Source: Actinokineospora fastidiosa (GTDB lineage: Bacteria > Actinomycetota > Actinomycetes > Mycobacteriales > Pseudonocardiaceae). Taken from it: DNA of 64,000 nt. The translations under genes were made by a program, and so were the position numbers. The notes beneath the pieces are model-generated. The model did not search any database, was not told the DNA's origin, and was given only the letters and a program-made list of their open reading frames with translations. The DNA lies in assembly GCF_014648415.1 (NCBI RefSeq), contig NZ_BMRB01000004.1:473882-537881 (forward strand). Reading direction: 5' to 3'. Every line of letters begins with the position of its first letter. The first letter of the stretch is position 1. Positions 1 through 10,484 of the stretch are shown here, piece by piece.

Positions 1-3000
1 GCCCTACCCGACGCGCGCGACGGGCTGAAGCCCGTCCACCGCCGCATCCTGTACTCGATGAACGAACAGGGCTACCGCCCCACCCACGCCTACGTGAAGT
101 CCTCGCGGGTCGTGGGGGACACAATGGGCAAGTATCATCCACACGGTGACGTGGCGATTTACGACGCCATGGTGCGGATGGCGCAGGACTTCTCGCTGAA
201 CGCCCCGCTGATCGACGGGCACGGCAACTTCGGCAGCCCGGACGACGGACCGGCGGCCAGCCGGTACTGCGTCGTCGGCGACACCCGGATCCGGCTCGCC
301 GATGGCACCAGCCCGCGGATCGCCGACCTGGTGCCGCTCGCGCCGGACAGCGAGGCCGAGGTCGACTTCGAGGTGCTCGACAAGGACGGCAAGGCGGTCC
401 AGGTCGATCGGGTGTTCAACTCCGGTGTCCACCCCACCCTGCGGATGCGGACGGAGGCCGGGTACCGGCTTCGCGGAAGCGAGAACCACCTCGTGTTGTG
501 CCTCGAGGCGCCGATGGGCGTTCCCCTGTTCCAGTGGCGCAGGCTCGACGAGGTGAAGCCGGGCATGGTCGTGTGCGTCGCCCGCAACGCCTGGCAGAAC
601 CTCGTGCCGACGGCGCGCGAGTACATGCTCGGCGTCCTGGCGGGCGCGTGGGTGTCCGAGGGCTGGGCCAGTGACACCCGTGCAGGCTTCAACAACACGG
701 ACGGCTACTTCTTCGACGAGGTGGTGCACGCTTACCAGTCGGTGGTCGGCGGGCGGTACTACGTTTCCACCAGGCAGACCAAGGTCGATCACAAGACCGT
801 CTACGAGTTGGATATCCAGGACTGCGCGGGCGGGATGGAGAAGTTCCGGCAGAGTCCGCTCGGTGAGTTCATCGGCGCGAAGGCCCGGGACAAATTCGTG
901 CCGGACTTCGTGTGGCGGGCCGGTTGGGGAGTCAAGCGCGCGTTCCTGATGGCGGCCTTCGAGGGCGACGGCGGTCCGCGCGTGGCGAAGGACGGCTTCA
1001 CCATCCACTACTCCACCTACAGCAGGCGCTTGGCGGACGAACTGCAGGAGCTGTTGGCCGAGTTCGGCGTGTTGGCCAGGACCAAGAGCTACTCACGGCC
1101 GAGTGGATCGGTGGAGCACCGGCTCATCGTGTCCGGCCTGCGCAACGTCCGCGCCTTCGTGGAGCGCGTCGGGTTCCTCAGGTCGAAGCAGGCCAAGGTC
1201 AAGGACCTGCTGGTGCGGTCTCCGGTGCGGCCCCACCGTCTCAGCAAGGACCACGTCCCGTTCGTCGCCGAGTACGTGCGCGACGCTCTGCCCGCGGGCC
1301 GCGGCAGCGGGCGCAAGTGGCTGGAGAACCACAACTTCGATCGGGTCGAGCGCTGGGAGACCGAGCGTCTGCGGCTGATCGACCGGTTCAAGGACACCGA
1401 GGTCCTGGCGACCATCCTGCCGATCATGGACTCGGGCTACCTCTTCGAGCGGGTGACCGAGGTCGTTCCCGACGAACCGGCTGAGGTCTACTCGGTGCGG
1501 GTGGTCTCCGAGGACCACTCGTTCCTCGCTGGTGGTTTCGTCAACCACAACACCGAAGCGCGGATGTCGCCTGAGGCGATGTTGCTTGTCGGGGAGCTTG
1601 ATGAGGACACCGTCGACTTTCGGCCCAATTACGACGGGTCGTTGCAGGAGCCGTCGGTGTTGCCTGCGGCGTTTCCGAATCTGCTGGTCAACGGGTCGTC
1701 GGGGATCGCGGTGGGGATGGCGACCAACATGATCCCGCACAACCTCGGCGAGGTCGTCGCCGCGGCGCGGTGGTTGGTGAACCATCCCGACGCCGATCTC
1801 GACAAGCTCATGGAGTTCATCCCCGGGCCCGACCTGCCCACCGGCGGGATGCTGCTCGGGCTGGACGAGGTGCGCAAGGCGTACGAGACCGGGCGCGGGA
1901 TCGTGCGGATGCGGGCGCGCACGGAGATCGGGCCGCTGGAGGGGAGCCGGGGCAGGCAGGCGATCACCGTCACCGAGCTGCCCTACCAGGTCGGCGCGGA
2001 GAAGATCATCGAGAAGATCACCGACGAGGTCACCAAGACCAAGCGGCTCTCCGGCATCGCCGACGTCAAGGACCTGACCGACCGCGAGAACGGCACGCGG
2101 CTGGTCATCGAGTGCAAGGTGGGCGTCAACCCGCAGGCGCTGCTGGCCGACCTCTACCGGCTCACGCCGATGGAGCAGTCCTTCGGCATCAACAACCTGG
2201 TGCTCGTGGACGGCCAGCCGCGCACGCTCGGGCTCAAGGCGCTGCTGGAGGTGTACCTCAAGCACCGCTACGAGGTCGTCACCCGGCGCACGCGGTTCCG
2301 GCGCAAGAAGCGGGAGGACCGGCTGCACCTCGTCGAGGGCCTGCTCGTCGCGCTGCTCGACATCGACAAGGTCATCGCGCTGATCCGGTGGAGCGAGAAC
2401 GCCGCCGCGGCCAAGGACGGCCTGATGAAGCGGTTCAAGCTCTCCGACATCCAGGCCACCTACATCCTCGACACGCCGCTGCGCAGGCTCACCAAGTACG
2501 ACCGCATCGAGCTGGAGGCCGAGCAGGACAAGCTCCGCAAGGAGATCGCCGAGCTGTCGACGATCCTCGACGACGAGCGCGTGCTGCGGAAGGTCGTCTC
2601 CACCGAGCTCGGCAAGGTCGCCAAGGACCTCGCCGAGGAGCGCCGCACCGCGCTGATCGACGGCGACCTCAAGGAGGTGCTCGCCGCCAGCAAGCCAGCG
2701 GGCCCGCTGGAGGTCGCCGACGACCCGTGCCAGGTGCTGCTGTCGGCCACCGGCCTGGTCGCCCGCACCGCCGCGGAGTCCGAGGAGTCCAGCGAGGCCC
2801 GCAGGCGCAACGGCCGGGCCAAGCACGACGCCGTCTCCGCGATCGTCCACACGACCGCGCGAGGGCAGGTGCTCCTGGTGAGCAACCGCGGCCGGGCGTT
2901 CAAAGTGGACGTTCTGCCGCTGCCAGTGCTGCCCGAGCAGAGCGGGACGGTCTCGCTGTCCGGCGGCATGGCGGCCGGGGAGGTGGTCCCGCTGGAGAAG

Positions 3001-3624
3001 GGCGAGCGGGTGGTGGGCATCGCGCCGCTCGGGGAGACGTCGTCGCCGGGCCTGGCCATGGGCACGCGGCAGGGCGTGGTGAAGGTGTGCGCGCCGGACT
3101 GGCCGGTGCGGTCGGACGAGTTCGAGGTCATCTCCCTGCGCGACGGGGACGAGATCGTGGGCGCCACCTGGTTGACCGACGGCGCGGAGACGCTGGCGTT
3201 CGTCACCTCGGACGCGTCGCTGCTGCACTACCCGGCCGGGCTGGTCCGCCCGCAGGGCCTCAAGGGCGGCGGCATGGCGGGCGTGAACCTGGGCAAGGAC
3301 GCCCACGCCGTTTTCTTCGGCGCGGTCCGCACGGACGACCCCGACCACGGCGAGCCGATGGTCGTCACCGCGACCGGCACCACGGTCAAGGTCACCCCGC
3401 TGGCCAAGTACCCCACCAAGGGCCGCGCCACGGGCGGCGTCCGCGCGCACCGGTTCCTCAAGGGCGAACACGCCGTCACGCTGGCCTGGATCGGCCCCCG
3501 CCCGGCGGGGATCAGCCGCAACGGCTCCGCCGTCGAACTCCCCGAGCCCGACCCGCGCCGCGACGGCAGCGGCTCGGCGCACCCGGGGCCGGACATGGTC
3601 GGGCACCTGATCGAGCGGGATTAG
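1..3624 (+). CDS. parC: DNA topoisomerase IV subunit A (ParC), 5'-truncated by the window, split by an intein
   Basis: Type II topoisomerase A subunit: it cuts and rejoins DNA through a tyrosine, working with ParE to decatenate or relax DNA. The frame is open from base 1 and reads through [11 protein letters not shown], the KYHPHGD motif and the catalytic RY (Tyr codon 265-267). A 428-residue intein follows, and the C-extein resumes with [11 protein letters not shown] coiled-coil region and a beta-pinwheel C-terminal domain lie downstream. The C-terminus reads [16 protein letters not shown] and lacks a canonical GyrA box, which favours ParC over GyrA. The true start lies upstream of the window. 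The chain works only if the intein splices itself out. The family call is firm; the ParC versus GyrA label is likely but inferred. Confidence 0.93.
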   Translation, partial: ALPDARDGLKPVHRRILYSMNEQGYRPTHAYVKSSRVVGDTMGKYHPHGDVAIYDAMVRMAQDFSLNAPLIDGHGNFGSPDDGPAASRYCVVGDTRIRLADGTSPRIADLVPLAPDSEAEVDFEVLDKDGKAVQVDRVFNSGVHPTLRMRTEAGYRLRGSENHLVLCLEAPMGVPLFQWRRLDEVKPGMVVCVARNAWQNLVPTAREYMLGVLAGAWVSEGWASDTRAGFNNTDGYFFDEVVHAYQSVVGGRYYVSTRQTKVDHKTVYELDIQDCAGGMEKFRQSPLGEFIGAKARDKFVPDFVWRAGWGVKRAFLMAAFEGDGGPRVAKDGFTIHYSTYSRRLADELQELLAEFGVLARTKSYSRPSGSVEHRLIVSGLRNVRAFVERVGFLRSKQAKVKDLLVRSPVRPHRLSKDHVPFVAEYVRDALPAGRGSGRKWLENHNFDRVERWETERLRLIDRFKDTEVLATILPIMDSGYLFERVTEVVPDEPAEVYSVRVVSEDHSFLAGGFVNHNTEARMSPEAMLLVGELDEDTVDFRPNYDGSLQEPSVLPAAFPNLLVNGSSGIAVGMATNMIPHNLGEVVAAARWLVNHPDADLDKLMEFIPGPDLPTGGMLLGLDEVRKAYETGRGIVRMRARTEIGPLEGSRGRQAITVTELPYQVGAEKIIEKITDEVTKTKRLSGIADVKDLTDRENGTRLVIECKVGVNPQALLADLYRLTPMEQSFGINNLVLVDGQPRTLGLKALLEVYLKHRYEVVTRRTRFRRKKREDRLHLVEGLLVALLDIDKVIALIRWSENAAAAKDGLMKRFKLSDIQATYILDTPLRRLTKYDRIELEAEQDKLRKEIAELSTILDDERVLRKVVSTELGKVAKDLAEERRTALIDGDLKEVLAASKPAGPLEVADDPCQVLLSATGLVARTAAESEESSEARRRNGRAKHDAVSAIVHTTARGQVLLVSNRGRAFKVDVLPLPVLPEQSGTVSLSGGMAAGEVVPLEKGERVVGIAPLGETSSPGLAMGTRQGVVKVCAPDWPVRSDEFEVISLRDGDEIVGATWLTDGAETLAFVTSDASLLHYPAGLVRPQGLKGGGMAGVNLGKDAHAVFFGAVRTDDPDHGEPMVVTATGTTVKVTPLAKYPTKGRATGGVRAHRFLKGEHAVTLAWIGPRPAGISRNGSAVELPEPDPRRDGSGSAHPGPDMVGHLIERD
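268..1551 (+). other. Intein (428 aa) with LAGLIDADG homing endonuclease, inserted after the ParC catalytic tyrosine
   Basis: The insert begins with Cys ([13 protein letters not shown], splicing block A) and ends FVNHN before the +1 Thr (blocks F/G, with the usual His-Asn). A block-B-like stretch, GSENHLVLC, supplies the conserved His. Block [13 protein letters not shown] (about 628-663), and block [10 protein letters not shown] (about 946-972), are the two LAGLIDADG motifs of a DOD endonuclease, so this is full length and not a mini-intein. The RY/TEAR insertion site is the one used by mycobacterial GyrA inteins. In block C the catalytic Asp position carries Glu (SEG), while block E keeps GDG, so cleavage activity is uncertain. 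The splicing residues all look intact. Confidence 0.93.
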
Positions 3625-3685
3625 CGCGGGGATCTCCTGGAGGGGCCGGTCCGCGAGGGCTGGCCCATTCCCCTGCCGCCTGCCG

Positions 3686-3708
3686 GGTGTCTAGCTATCC
3701 TAGACACC
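3686..3708 (+). promoter_or_regulatory. Perfect 9-bp inverted repeat abutting the start codon; probable leaderless promoter/operator
   Basis: GGTGTCTAG (3686-3694) and CTAGACACC (3700-3708) form a perfect palindrome with a 5-base spacer. It ends at the base before the ATG at 3709. The hexamer TATCCT (3696-3701) lies inside it, 7 bases before that ATG, the right place for a -10 element of a leaderless transcript. No Shine-Dalgarno sequence precedes the ATG. A protein bound here would block initiation; autoregulation by the HTH protein encoded just downstream is an inference. Confidence 0.6.
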
Positions 3709-4218
3709 ATGCTGAACGACGACCTGCTCCGCCTCGCCCGTCAGGCCGCGATGAACCTCGCCGAGGCTCAGGAGCGGGCGGAGGGCGCCCGCACCGAGTA
3801 CCACCAGGCGGTTCGGCGGCTGCACCTCGCCGGGGCCTCGCTGCGCGAGATCGCCGACGCGCTGGAGATCAGCCACCAGCGGGTGCACCAGATGGTCGAG
3901 GAGGCGGGCGGCACGCCGGGGTGGAAGCCGCGCCGCACGCCGCCGGAGCCCGCGTGCTCCTTCTGCGGCGTCACGCACACCGAGCCTGGCTCGCTGGTGG
4001 CGGGGCCGGGCGTCTACATCTGCCACGCCTGTGTCGCCGCCTCCACCGTCGCCATCGCCGACGCGAAGGACCAGCCGCAGGTCGCGACCCCGCTGGCGTG
4101 CTCGTTCTGCGACCGTCCCGCGACCGAGGCGCAGCACCTGGCGACCGGGCCGGGCGTGCGGATCTGCGAGCGGTGCGTGGGGTTCTGCTCGGAGATCGTC
4201 GACCTCTACCTGGACTGA
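3709..4218 (+). CDS. Helix-turn-helix protein with two ClpX-type C4 zinc fingers
   Basis: A 169-aa protein. Residues about 1-40 form a charged helix that could be a coiled coil. Residues about 42-65 (GASLREIADALEISHQRVHQMV) read as a sigma-factor-like HTH. Two C4 zinc-binding modules follow: Cys83/86/105/108 and Cys131/134/153/156, each with a GPGV(Y/R)IC core like the zinc domain of ClpX. No AAA+ domain is present, so it is not ClpX. The likely role is a DNA-binding regulator whose zinc modules mediate dimerisation or partner binding; the target is unknown. Translation appears leaderless. Its last 13 bases overlap the convergent TetR gene. Confidence 0.75.
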   Translation: MLNDDLLRLARQAAMNLAEAQERAEGARTEYHQAVRRLHLAGASLREIADALEISHQRVHQMVEEAGGTPGWKPRRTPPEPACSFCGVTHTEPGSLVAGPGVYICHACVAASTVAIADAKDQPQVATPLACSFCDRPATEAQHLATGPGVRICERCVGFCSEIVDLYLD

Positions 4219-4979
4219 AGCGCGATCCCGTCGAGCAGGATGGCCAGCCCGGTGTGGAAGCTGCGCCGGGCGTCCCACTCCAGGTAGGGCGTGCGGTCCT
4301 CCGGCGGGGGCTCGGGGTCGGACTCCAGCCAGGTGGTCATCGGGAACCGCGCGGCGAAGTCCGGGACCGCGGCCTCCAGCAGCGGTGAGCGGGAGTACCA
4401 CCAGTCCTCGTCCGACTGCCCGGTGGCCGCCGCGGCGGAGCGGGCGTCGGCCACGGACTGGGCGGCGCCGCGGACGTAGTGGAACAGGGTGCTGATCGCG
4501 CCGCGGGCGGCGCGCGGGGGCAGGCCGGTGCGGCGGACGATGGCCGCGACCGTCTCCAGCGACTGGAACTCGTTCGGGCCGAGGACCGGACGGGCCCGGG
4601 AGATGTGCAGCAGCCACGGGTGGCGCAGGTGGAACGCCATGGTGTCGTCCGCCCACGCGACGAGCGCGTCCCGCCAGGGCACGTCGTCGGGGTAGGACGA
4701 GGGCAGCTCGGCCAGCGCCCGGTCGTACATCAGCTCCAGCAGCTCCGCCTTGCCGTGCACGTATGTATAGAGCGCCATCGCTGTGCGACCGAGGCGTTCG
4801 CCGACCGCGCGCATCGACAGGGTCGCCAGGCCGGTCTCGTCGGCAACGGCGATCGCGGCGTCGACGATCAGGTCGACCGACAGCGTGGGCCTCGGCCCCG
4901 GGCGCTCGGGCGGCTCGGCGGAGCGCCACAGCAGGGGGACCGACCGGGCGGGGTCGCCCTGTCCGGCGTAGACGACCAC
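4206..4979 (-). CDS. TetR family transcriptional regulator
   Basis: 257 aa. After a 35-residue N-terminal extension comes a TetR HTH (about 36-82: LIVDAAIAVADETGLATLSMRAVGERLG, then ALYTYVHGKAELLELM). An all-helical ligand domain of the TetR_C type follows. The GTG start at 4979 was chosen because AAGGAG lies six bases upstream, whereas the nearby ATG at 4983 is out of frame. It is divergent from a UvrA-like resistance ATPase across a 59-base gap holding an inverted repeat, the classic arrangement of a repressor controlling itself and a drug-resistance gene. The inducer is unknown. Confidence 0.88.
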   Translation of the reverse strand: MVVYAGQGDPARSVPLLWRSAEPPERPGPRPTLSVDLIVDAAIAVADETGLATLSMRAVGERLGRTAMALYTYVHGKAELLELMYDRALAELPSSYPDDVPWRDALVAWADDTMAFHLRHPWLLHISRARPVLGPNEFQSLETVAAIVRRTGLPPRAARGAISTLFHYVRGAAQSVADARSAAAATGQSDEDWWYSRSPLLEAAVPDFAARFPMTTWLESDPEPPPEDRTPYLEWDARRSFHTGLAILLDGIALQSR

Positions 4980-4989
4980 GCATCACTCC

Positions 4990-5023
4990 TTATGGTGTAA
5001 AGTGCCGACTCCTTACAGTATAA
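4990..5023. promoter_or_regulatory. Putative TetR operator between divergent promoters
   Basis: TTATGGTGTAA (4990-5000) and TTACAGTATAA (5013-5023) form an inverted repeat of pattern TTATNNTGTAA with a 12-base spacer. The half-sites are about two helical turns apart, and AT-rich -10-like sequences (TATAAA, 5019-5024) sit inside. A TetR dimer bound here would cover both divergent promoters. Confidence 0.6.
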
Positions 5024-5038
5024 ACCCAAGGGGGAAGC

Positions 5039-7290
<2,252 letters not shown>

Positions 7291-7309
<19 letters not shown>

Positions 7310-7371
7310 TCGGCGGCTAAGTCGCTGCCGCTATTGTGTCGGCCGCGGGCACGGGCCCCGTCGAAATACCC
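7291..7371 (+). other. Long inverted repeat at the 3' end of the UvrA-like gene, possible terminator
   Basis: GGGTATTTCG (7291-7300, last codons of the gene) pairs perfectly with CGAAATACCC (7362-7371). Further GC pairing inside (GGCCCG with CGGGCC, GGCGGC with GCTGCC) could make a branched hairpin of about 80 bases. There is no T-run, so it may terminate transcription or protect the mRNA end. Confidence 0.4.
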
Positions 7372-7708
7372 GCCTTACGCCCCGAGGGAGCGGGGTCCGT
7401 GCTCGCCCATGCATTTCGCCGGGGCGGTCCTTCACAGTTAACAGAGGTTCTCGGTGGCCTTCCGTAGTGTCCTGACCTGCACGGATGGCCTAATAGCACT
7501 TCACAGTATCGTTTCCGTGATACGGGAACGAGACGCCCTTGCGTCGGGTCGGACCCGGCCGCGATATTCGGTGGACCGACCGATTCGCCCGCTGTGAGGA
7601 CGTTGTGGCGAATCGGCGGCAATTCCTCGGGGCGCGCCCCGGTGAATTGCCGGTCGTGCTGCGCGCGCGATTCGTTCCCCTGCACCCGATCCCCCTGGGA
7701 GATCGAAC
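7310..7708. other. Gene-free region before the protease gene
   Basis: About 400 bases with no credible ORF. Besides the arm of the inverted repeat ending at 7371, it holds an imperfect inverted repeat, CGTTTCCGT (7510-7518) / ACGGGAACG (7522-7530), with one mismatch and nested within GTATC...GATAC. This could be an operator or promoter element for the downstream protease. Confidence 0.45.
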
Positions 7709-8812
7709 GTGAAACGGAGTCTCACCGCCGCGGCAGTCCTGGCCGCGGCCGCCACCGCCATCGCCACTCCCGGCGCCGCGACCGCCGTGCCCGAGGTCGC
7801 GCCCGAGCTGCTCGCCGCGATGCAGCGCGACCTCGGCCTGACCGCCGATGCCGCGCTCGAGCGCCTTGCCGCCGAGGCCGACGCCGCGGGCGCCGAGCAG
7901 CGGCTGGCCGCCGCCCTGCCGGACGCCTTCGGCGGGGCGTGGTTCGACGCGAGCCGCAACGTCCTGGTCGTCGGCGTGACCGACGCGGCCAGGGCGGACG
8001 CCGTCCGCGCGGACGGCGCCGTGCCGCAGGTCGTGCGGCACAGCGCCCGCGAGCTGGACGCGGTCGTGGACCGCCTGGACGCCGCCAAGCCGCCTGCGGG
8101 CGTCACCGGCTGGTACGTCGACGTCCAGCGCAACACCGTCACGATCACGACCGCCACGGGCACGGCCGAGGCCGCCGAGGCGTTCGCCGCGCGGGCGGGT
8201 GTCGCCGACACCACGACCGTCGTCGAGTCCGCCGAGGCCCCGCGGCCGCTGTACGACGTGCGCGGCGGCGACGCCTACTACCCGGGCAACAGCCGCTGCT
8301 CGATCGGGTTCTCGGTCCAGGGCGGGTTCGTCACCGCGGGCCACTGCGGCCGCGTCGGCACCTCGACCAGCGGCTACAACCGGGTCGCGCAGGGCACCGT
8401 GCGCGGCTCGTCCTTCCCCGGTGACGACATGGGTTGGGTGCAGGTCAACTCGTCCTGGACCCCGACCGGCGTCGTCAACCGGTACAACGGCGGCACGGTG
8501 TCCGTCAGCGGCTCGTCCGAGGCGCCGGTCGGCGCGTCGGTGTGCCGCTCCGGCTCCACCACGGGCTGGCGCTGCGGCACCATCCAGGCCAAGAACCAGA
8601 CCGTGCGCTACTCGCAGGGCGCGGTCTACGGCCTGACGCGCACCAGCGCGTGCGCCGAGGGCGGCGACTCCGGCGGCTCGTGGCTGTCGGGCAACCAGGC
8701 CCAGGGCGTGACGTCCGGCGGCTCCGGCAACTGCAGCTGGGGCGGCACGACGTACTTCCAGCCGGTGAACGAGATCCTCAACCGCTACGGTCTGCGGCTC
8801 ATCACCAGCTAG
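7709..8812 (+). CDS. Secreted S1 serine protease (streptogrisin / alpha-lytic protease type)
   Basis: 367 aa pre-pro-enzyme with a GTG start preceded by GGGAGA. Residues 1-26 are a signal peptide ending ATA. Residues about 30-175 match an alpha-lytic-type pro-domain that acts as a folding chaperone. The mature enzyme of about 187 aa probably begins near YDVRGGDAYY. The catalytic triad is visible: His212 in TAGHCG, Asp240 in DDMGWV and Ser321 in GGDSGG. Six cysteines in the mature part fit the three disulfides usual in streptogrisins. No C-terminal binding domain is present. It is an extracellular endopeptidase; substrate preference cannot be read from sequence. A 16-bp hairpin follows the stop. 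Confidence 0.93.
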   Translation: MKRSLTAAAVLAAAATAIATPGAATAVPEVAPELLAAMQRDLGLTADAALERLAAEADAAGAEQRLAAALPDAFGGAWFDASRNVLVVGVTDAARADAVRADGAVPQVVRHSARELDAVVDRLDAAKPPAGVTGWYVDVQRNTVTITTATGTAEAAEAFAARAGVADTTTVVESAEAPRPLYDVRGGDAYYPGNSRCSIGFSVQGGFVTAGHCGRVGTSTSGYNRVAQGTVRGSSFPGDDMGWVQVNSSWTPTGVVNRYNGGTVSVSGSSEAPVGASVCRSGSTTGWRCGTIQAKNQTVRYSQGAVYGLTRTSACAEGGDSGGSWLSGNQAQGVTSGGSGNCSWGGTTYFQPVNEILNRYGLRLITS

Positions 8813-8821
8813 CGCGAGCGT

Positions 8822-8861
8822 GCGCGGGGCGCCGTCCCGGTCCCAGGACGGCGCCCCGCGC
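8822..8861. terminator. Bidirectional hairpin terminator
   Basis: Perfect 16-bp stem (8822-8837 with 8846-8861) and an 8-base loop between the convergent protease and PucR genes. The stem is GC-rich without a clear T-run, typical of actinomycete terminators. Confidence 0.75.
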
Positions 8862-8863
8862 CT

Positions 8864-10108
8864 TCACGCGTCCTCGTTCTGCGCCAACAGGATCGACCCG
8901 CGCAGGGCGATCTCCAGCGTCAGCCGCTCGCTCGGGTCCTCAAGGCGCTCGCCGAGCAGTTCCTCCAGCTGGTGCATCCGGTAGCGCACGGTCTGCGGGT
9001 GCACGGCGAGGCGGTTGGCGATCTCGTTGATGCCGCCGCGGGTCTCCAGCCAGGCGAGCAGGGTCGCGGTGAGCCTGCCGCGCTGTTTCGGCGTCAGGTC
9101 GTCGAAGGGCGCGAGCGTCTGGCGCACGATCTGGGTCAGCAGGTACTCGTCGGCCAGCAGGACCAGCGCGGGCAGGTGGTCGGCGCAGCGCAGGACCGGC
9201 TCAGCGGGCAGCACGCCGCGCTGGACCAGCGTCAGCGCGCGGCGGGCGACGGCCAGGGAGTGGGCGGCCCGCTCGACGGGGACCGAGGGGCCGACGGCGA
9301 TGCGGCGGCCGGGCAGCGCCGCCGCCAGCGCGTCGGTCCACTCCGCGACGACCAGGCACGGGGTGGAGCTGTCGAGGTCGGCGAGCGCCTCGGCGCCCAG
9401 GGCGGCGCCGTCGTGGTCGGTCGGTTCCAGCGCGACCGCGACGACCTCGGCGGGCAGCGGCCAGTCGGTGGTCTCGGCCAGGTCGCGCACCGCGTGCGGG
9501 GAGACCGGCGGGTCGGCCATGAGCATCTTCAGCAGCTGCTTGCGCCTGCGCTCCCGCGCCCCGCCCGCGGTGGCCTGCGCCTCGCTGTACCCGGCGATGG
9601 CCACGGCGCACAGCTCGTCGACGTAGGCGAAGATGCGGTCGGCGAGCACCAGCAGCGTCTCCGTCGGCACGCCCAGTTCGCCCGCCACCACGCGGATGCG
9701 CCGCCACGCCGCCCGCGCGCCGACGCGGACCGCCGACTGCAGCGCGTCCATCGTGCGGCCCTGCGCGAACTCCAGCCGTCCGGCCTCGCGGAAGACCTGC
9801 TCCCAGCGGACCTGGTCGGCGCCTTCCGGGTTCTGCAGGCAGAACATGATCGCGGCGTCGACGTTGCGGACGACGACGAGCGTGGGGTCCCGCTCGGGAT
9901 CGGGGTCGGGGCGGTACGCGGGGACGGCGGCCTGCACCTCGGCGACGACCTCGCGGACCACCTCCGCGCTCATCGCCCGCATGCGCTGGGCGAGCACCGG
10001 GGGGATCGTGGCGATCACCTGACGGACCATCCCACGCGGGGGCGGCGGCGCCGTCCGCGGGCGGGGGAAACCGCCCACCTGGGCCACCTGACCGGGCGTG
10101 CCTGTCAT
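8864..10108 (-). CDS. PucR/CdaR-type transcriptional regulator (paralogue A)
   Basis: 414 aa from the ATG at 10108; an upstream in-frame start would add 32 residues of poor character. The N-terminal half is helical (PPVLAQRMRAMSAEVVREV..., then FAQGRTMDALQSAVRVGARAAWRRI), a sensory-like region shared with the two paralogues at 55.9-58.7 kb. A GGDEF-like middle region follows. The C-terminus carries the PucR HTH: RLTATLLAWLETRGGINEIANRLAVHPQTVRYRMHQLEELLG. Such proteins regulate nearby catabolic or secondary-metabolism genes, but no ligand is known here. Three copies of an inverted-repeat motif lie 150-260 bases upstream, between it and the DUF6801 gene. Confidence 0.85.
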   Translation of the reverse strand: MTGTPGQVAQVGGFPRPRTAPPPPRGMVRQVIATIPPVLAQRMRAMSAEVVREVVAEVQAAVPAYRPDPDPERDPTLVVVRNVDAAIMFCLQNPEGADQVRWEQVFREAGRLEFAQGRTMDALQSAVRVGARAAWRRIRVVAGELGVPTETLLVLADRIFAYVDELCAVAIAGYSEAQATAGGARERRRKQLLKMLMADPPVSPHAVRDLAETTDWPLPAEVVAVALEPTDHDGAALGAEALADLDSSTPCLVVAEWTDALAAALPGRRIAVGPSVPVERAAHSLAVARRALTLVQRGVLPAEPVLRCADHLPALVLLADEYLLTQIVRQTLAPFDDLTPKQRGRLTATLLAWLETRGGINEIANRLAVHPQTVRYRMHQLEELLGERLEDPSERLTLEIALRGSILLAQNEDA

Positions 10109-10484
10109 ACCCTCACCCCATTCTGACAAGTTCCGCCTGCCGTTCCACCCCGCGATCGGCCGGATTGCTCCGCCGACGATAAGTTTGTTACCGGCGGGTG
10201 TCAACGAGAAGGCCGATGGTCGTCTTCCGGACCTGCGTCGTTGATCAAAACCGGTGCCGGGTTGTCAGGAGCCGCACAAACCCCTCAGCCGGTCTTGTGC
10301 GGGGATGACAAAGTCTGACTGGGCCGTCGATGCAGGTCACGTGGGGTGTGCGGGAGTGACAAAAGCGACTGCTCATATTGTGGCAATGGGTGGACGACGT
10401 CATCGGAAAAGCTGTTCACGAGTATTGCATTTCGACGTTACCGACGGGTAGTTTCGGCCTGATTCCGGGACTGAAAGAGGACTG
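10109..10484. promoter_or_regulatory. Divergent regulatory region with three TTGTSM-type inverted repeats
   Basis: A 376-base gap between PucR-A and the DUF6801 surface protein. Three related near-palindromes are visible: TTGTCA-N6-GCACAA (10262-10279), TTGTGC-N5-TGACAA (10295-10311) and GTGTGC-N5-TGACAA (10346-10362). TGCTCATATT (10370-10379) recurs before the lipase at 12473-12482, and GACGTTACC (10434-10442) is the reverse of a GGTAACGTC element seen at two other secreted genes. On the minus strand TTGTTAC and CGACGATAAGT (10174-10191) resemble the region upstream of PucR-C. A 65-residue ORF here (10254-10451) looks spurious. Confidence 0.5.

Noticed and set aside
3709..4218. Truncated ClpX
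   Set aside because: Only the zinc-finger motif is shared; it occurs twice after an HTH and no AAA+ remnant is present.
10254..10451. 65-residue plus-strand ORF in the PucR-A / DUF6801 gap
   Set aside because: It covers the regulatory repeats, has no recognised motif or clear ribosome site, and its composition is unlike a protein gene of this genome.
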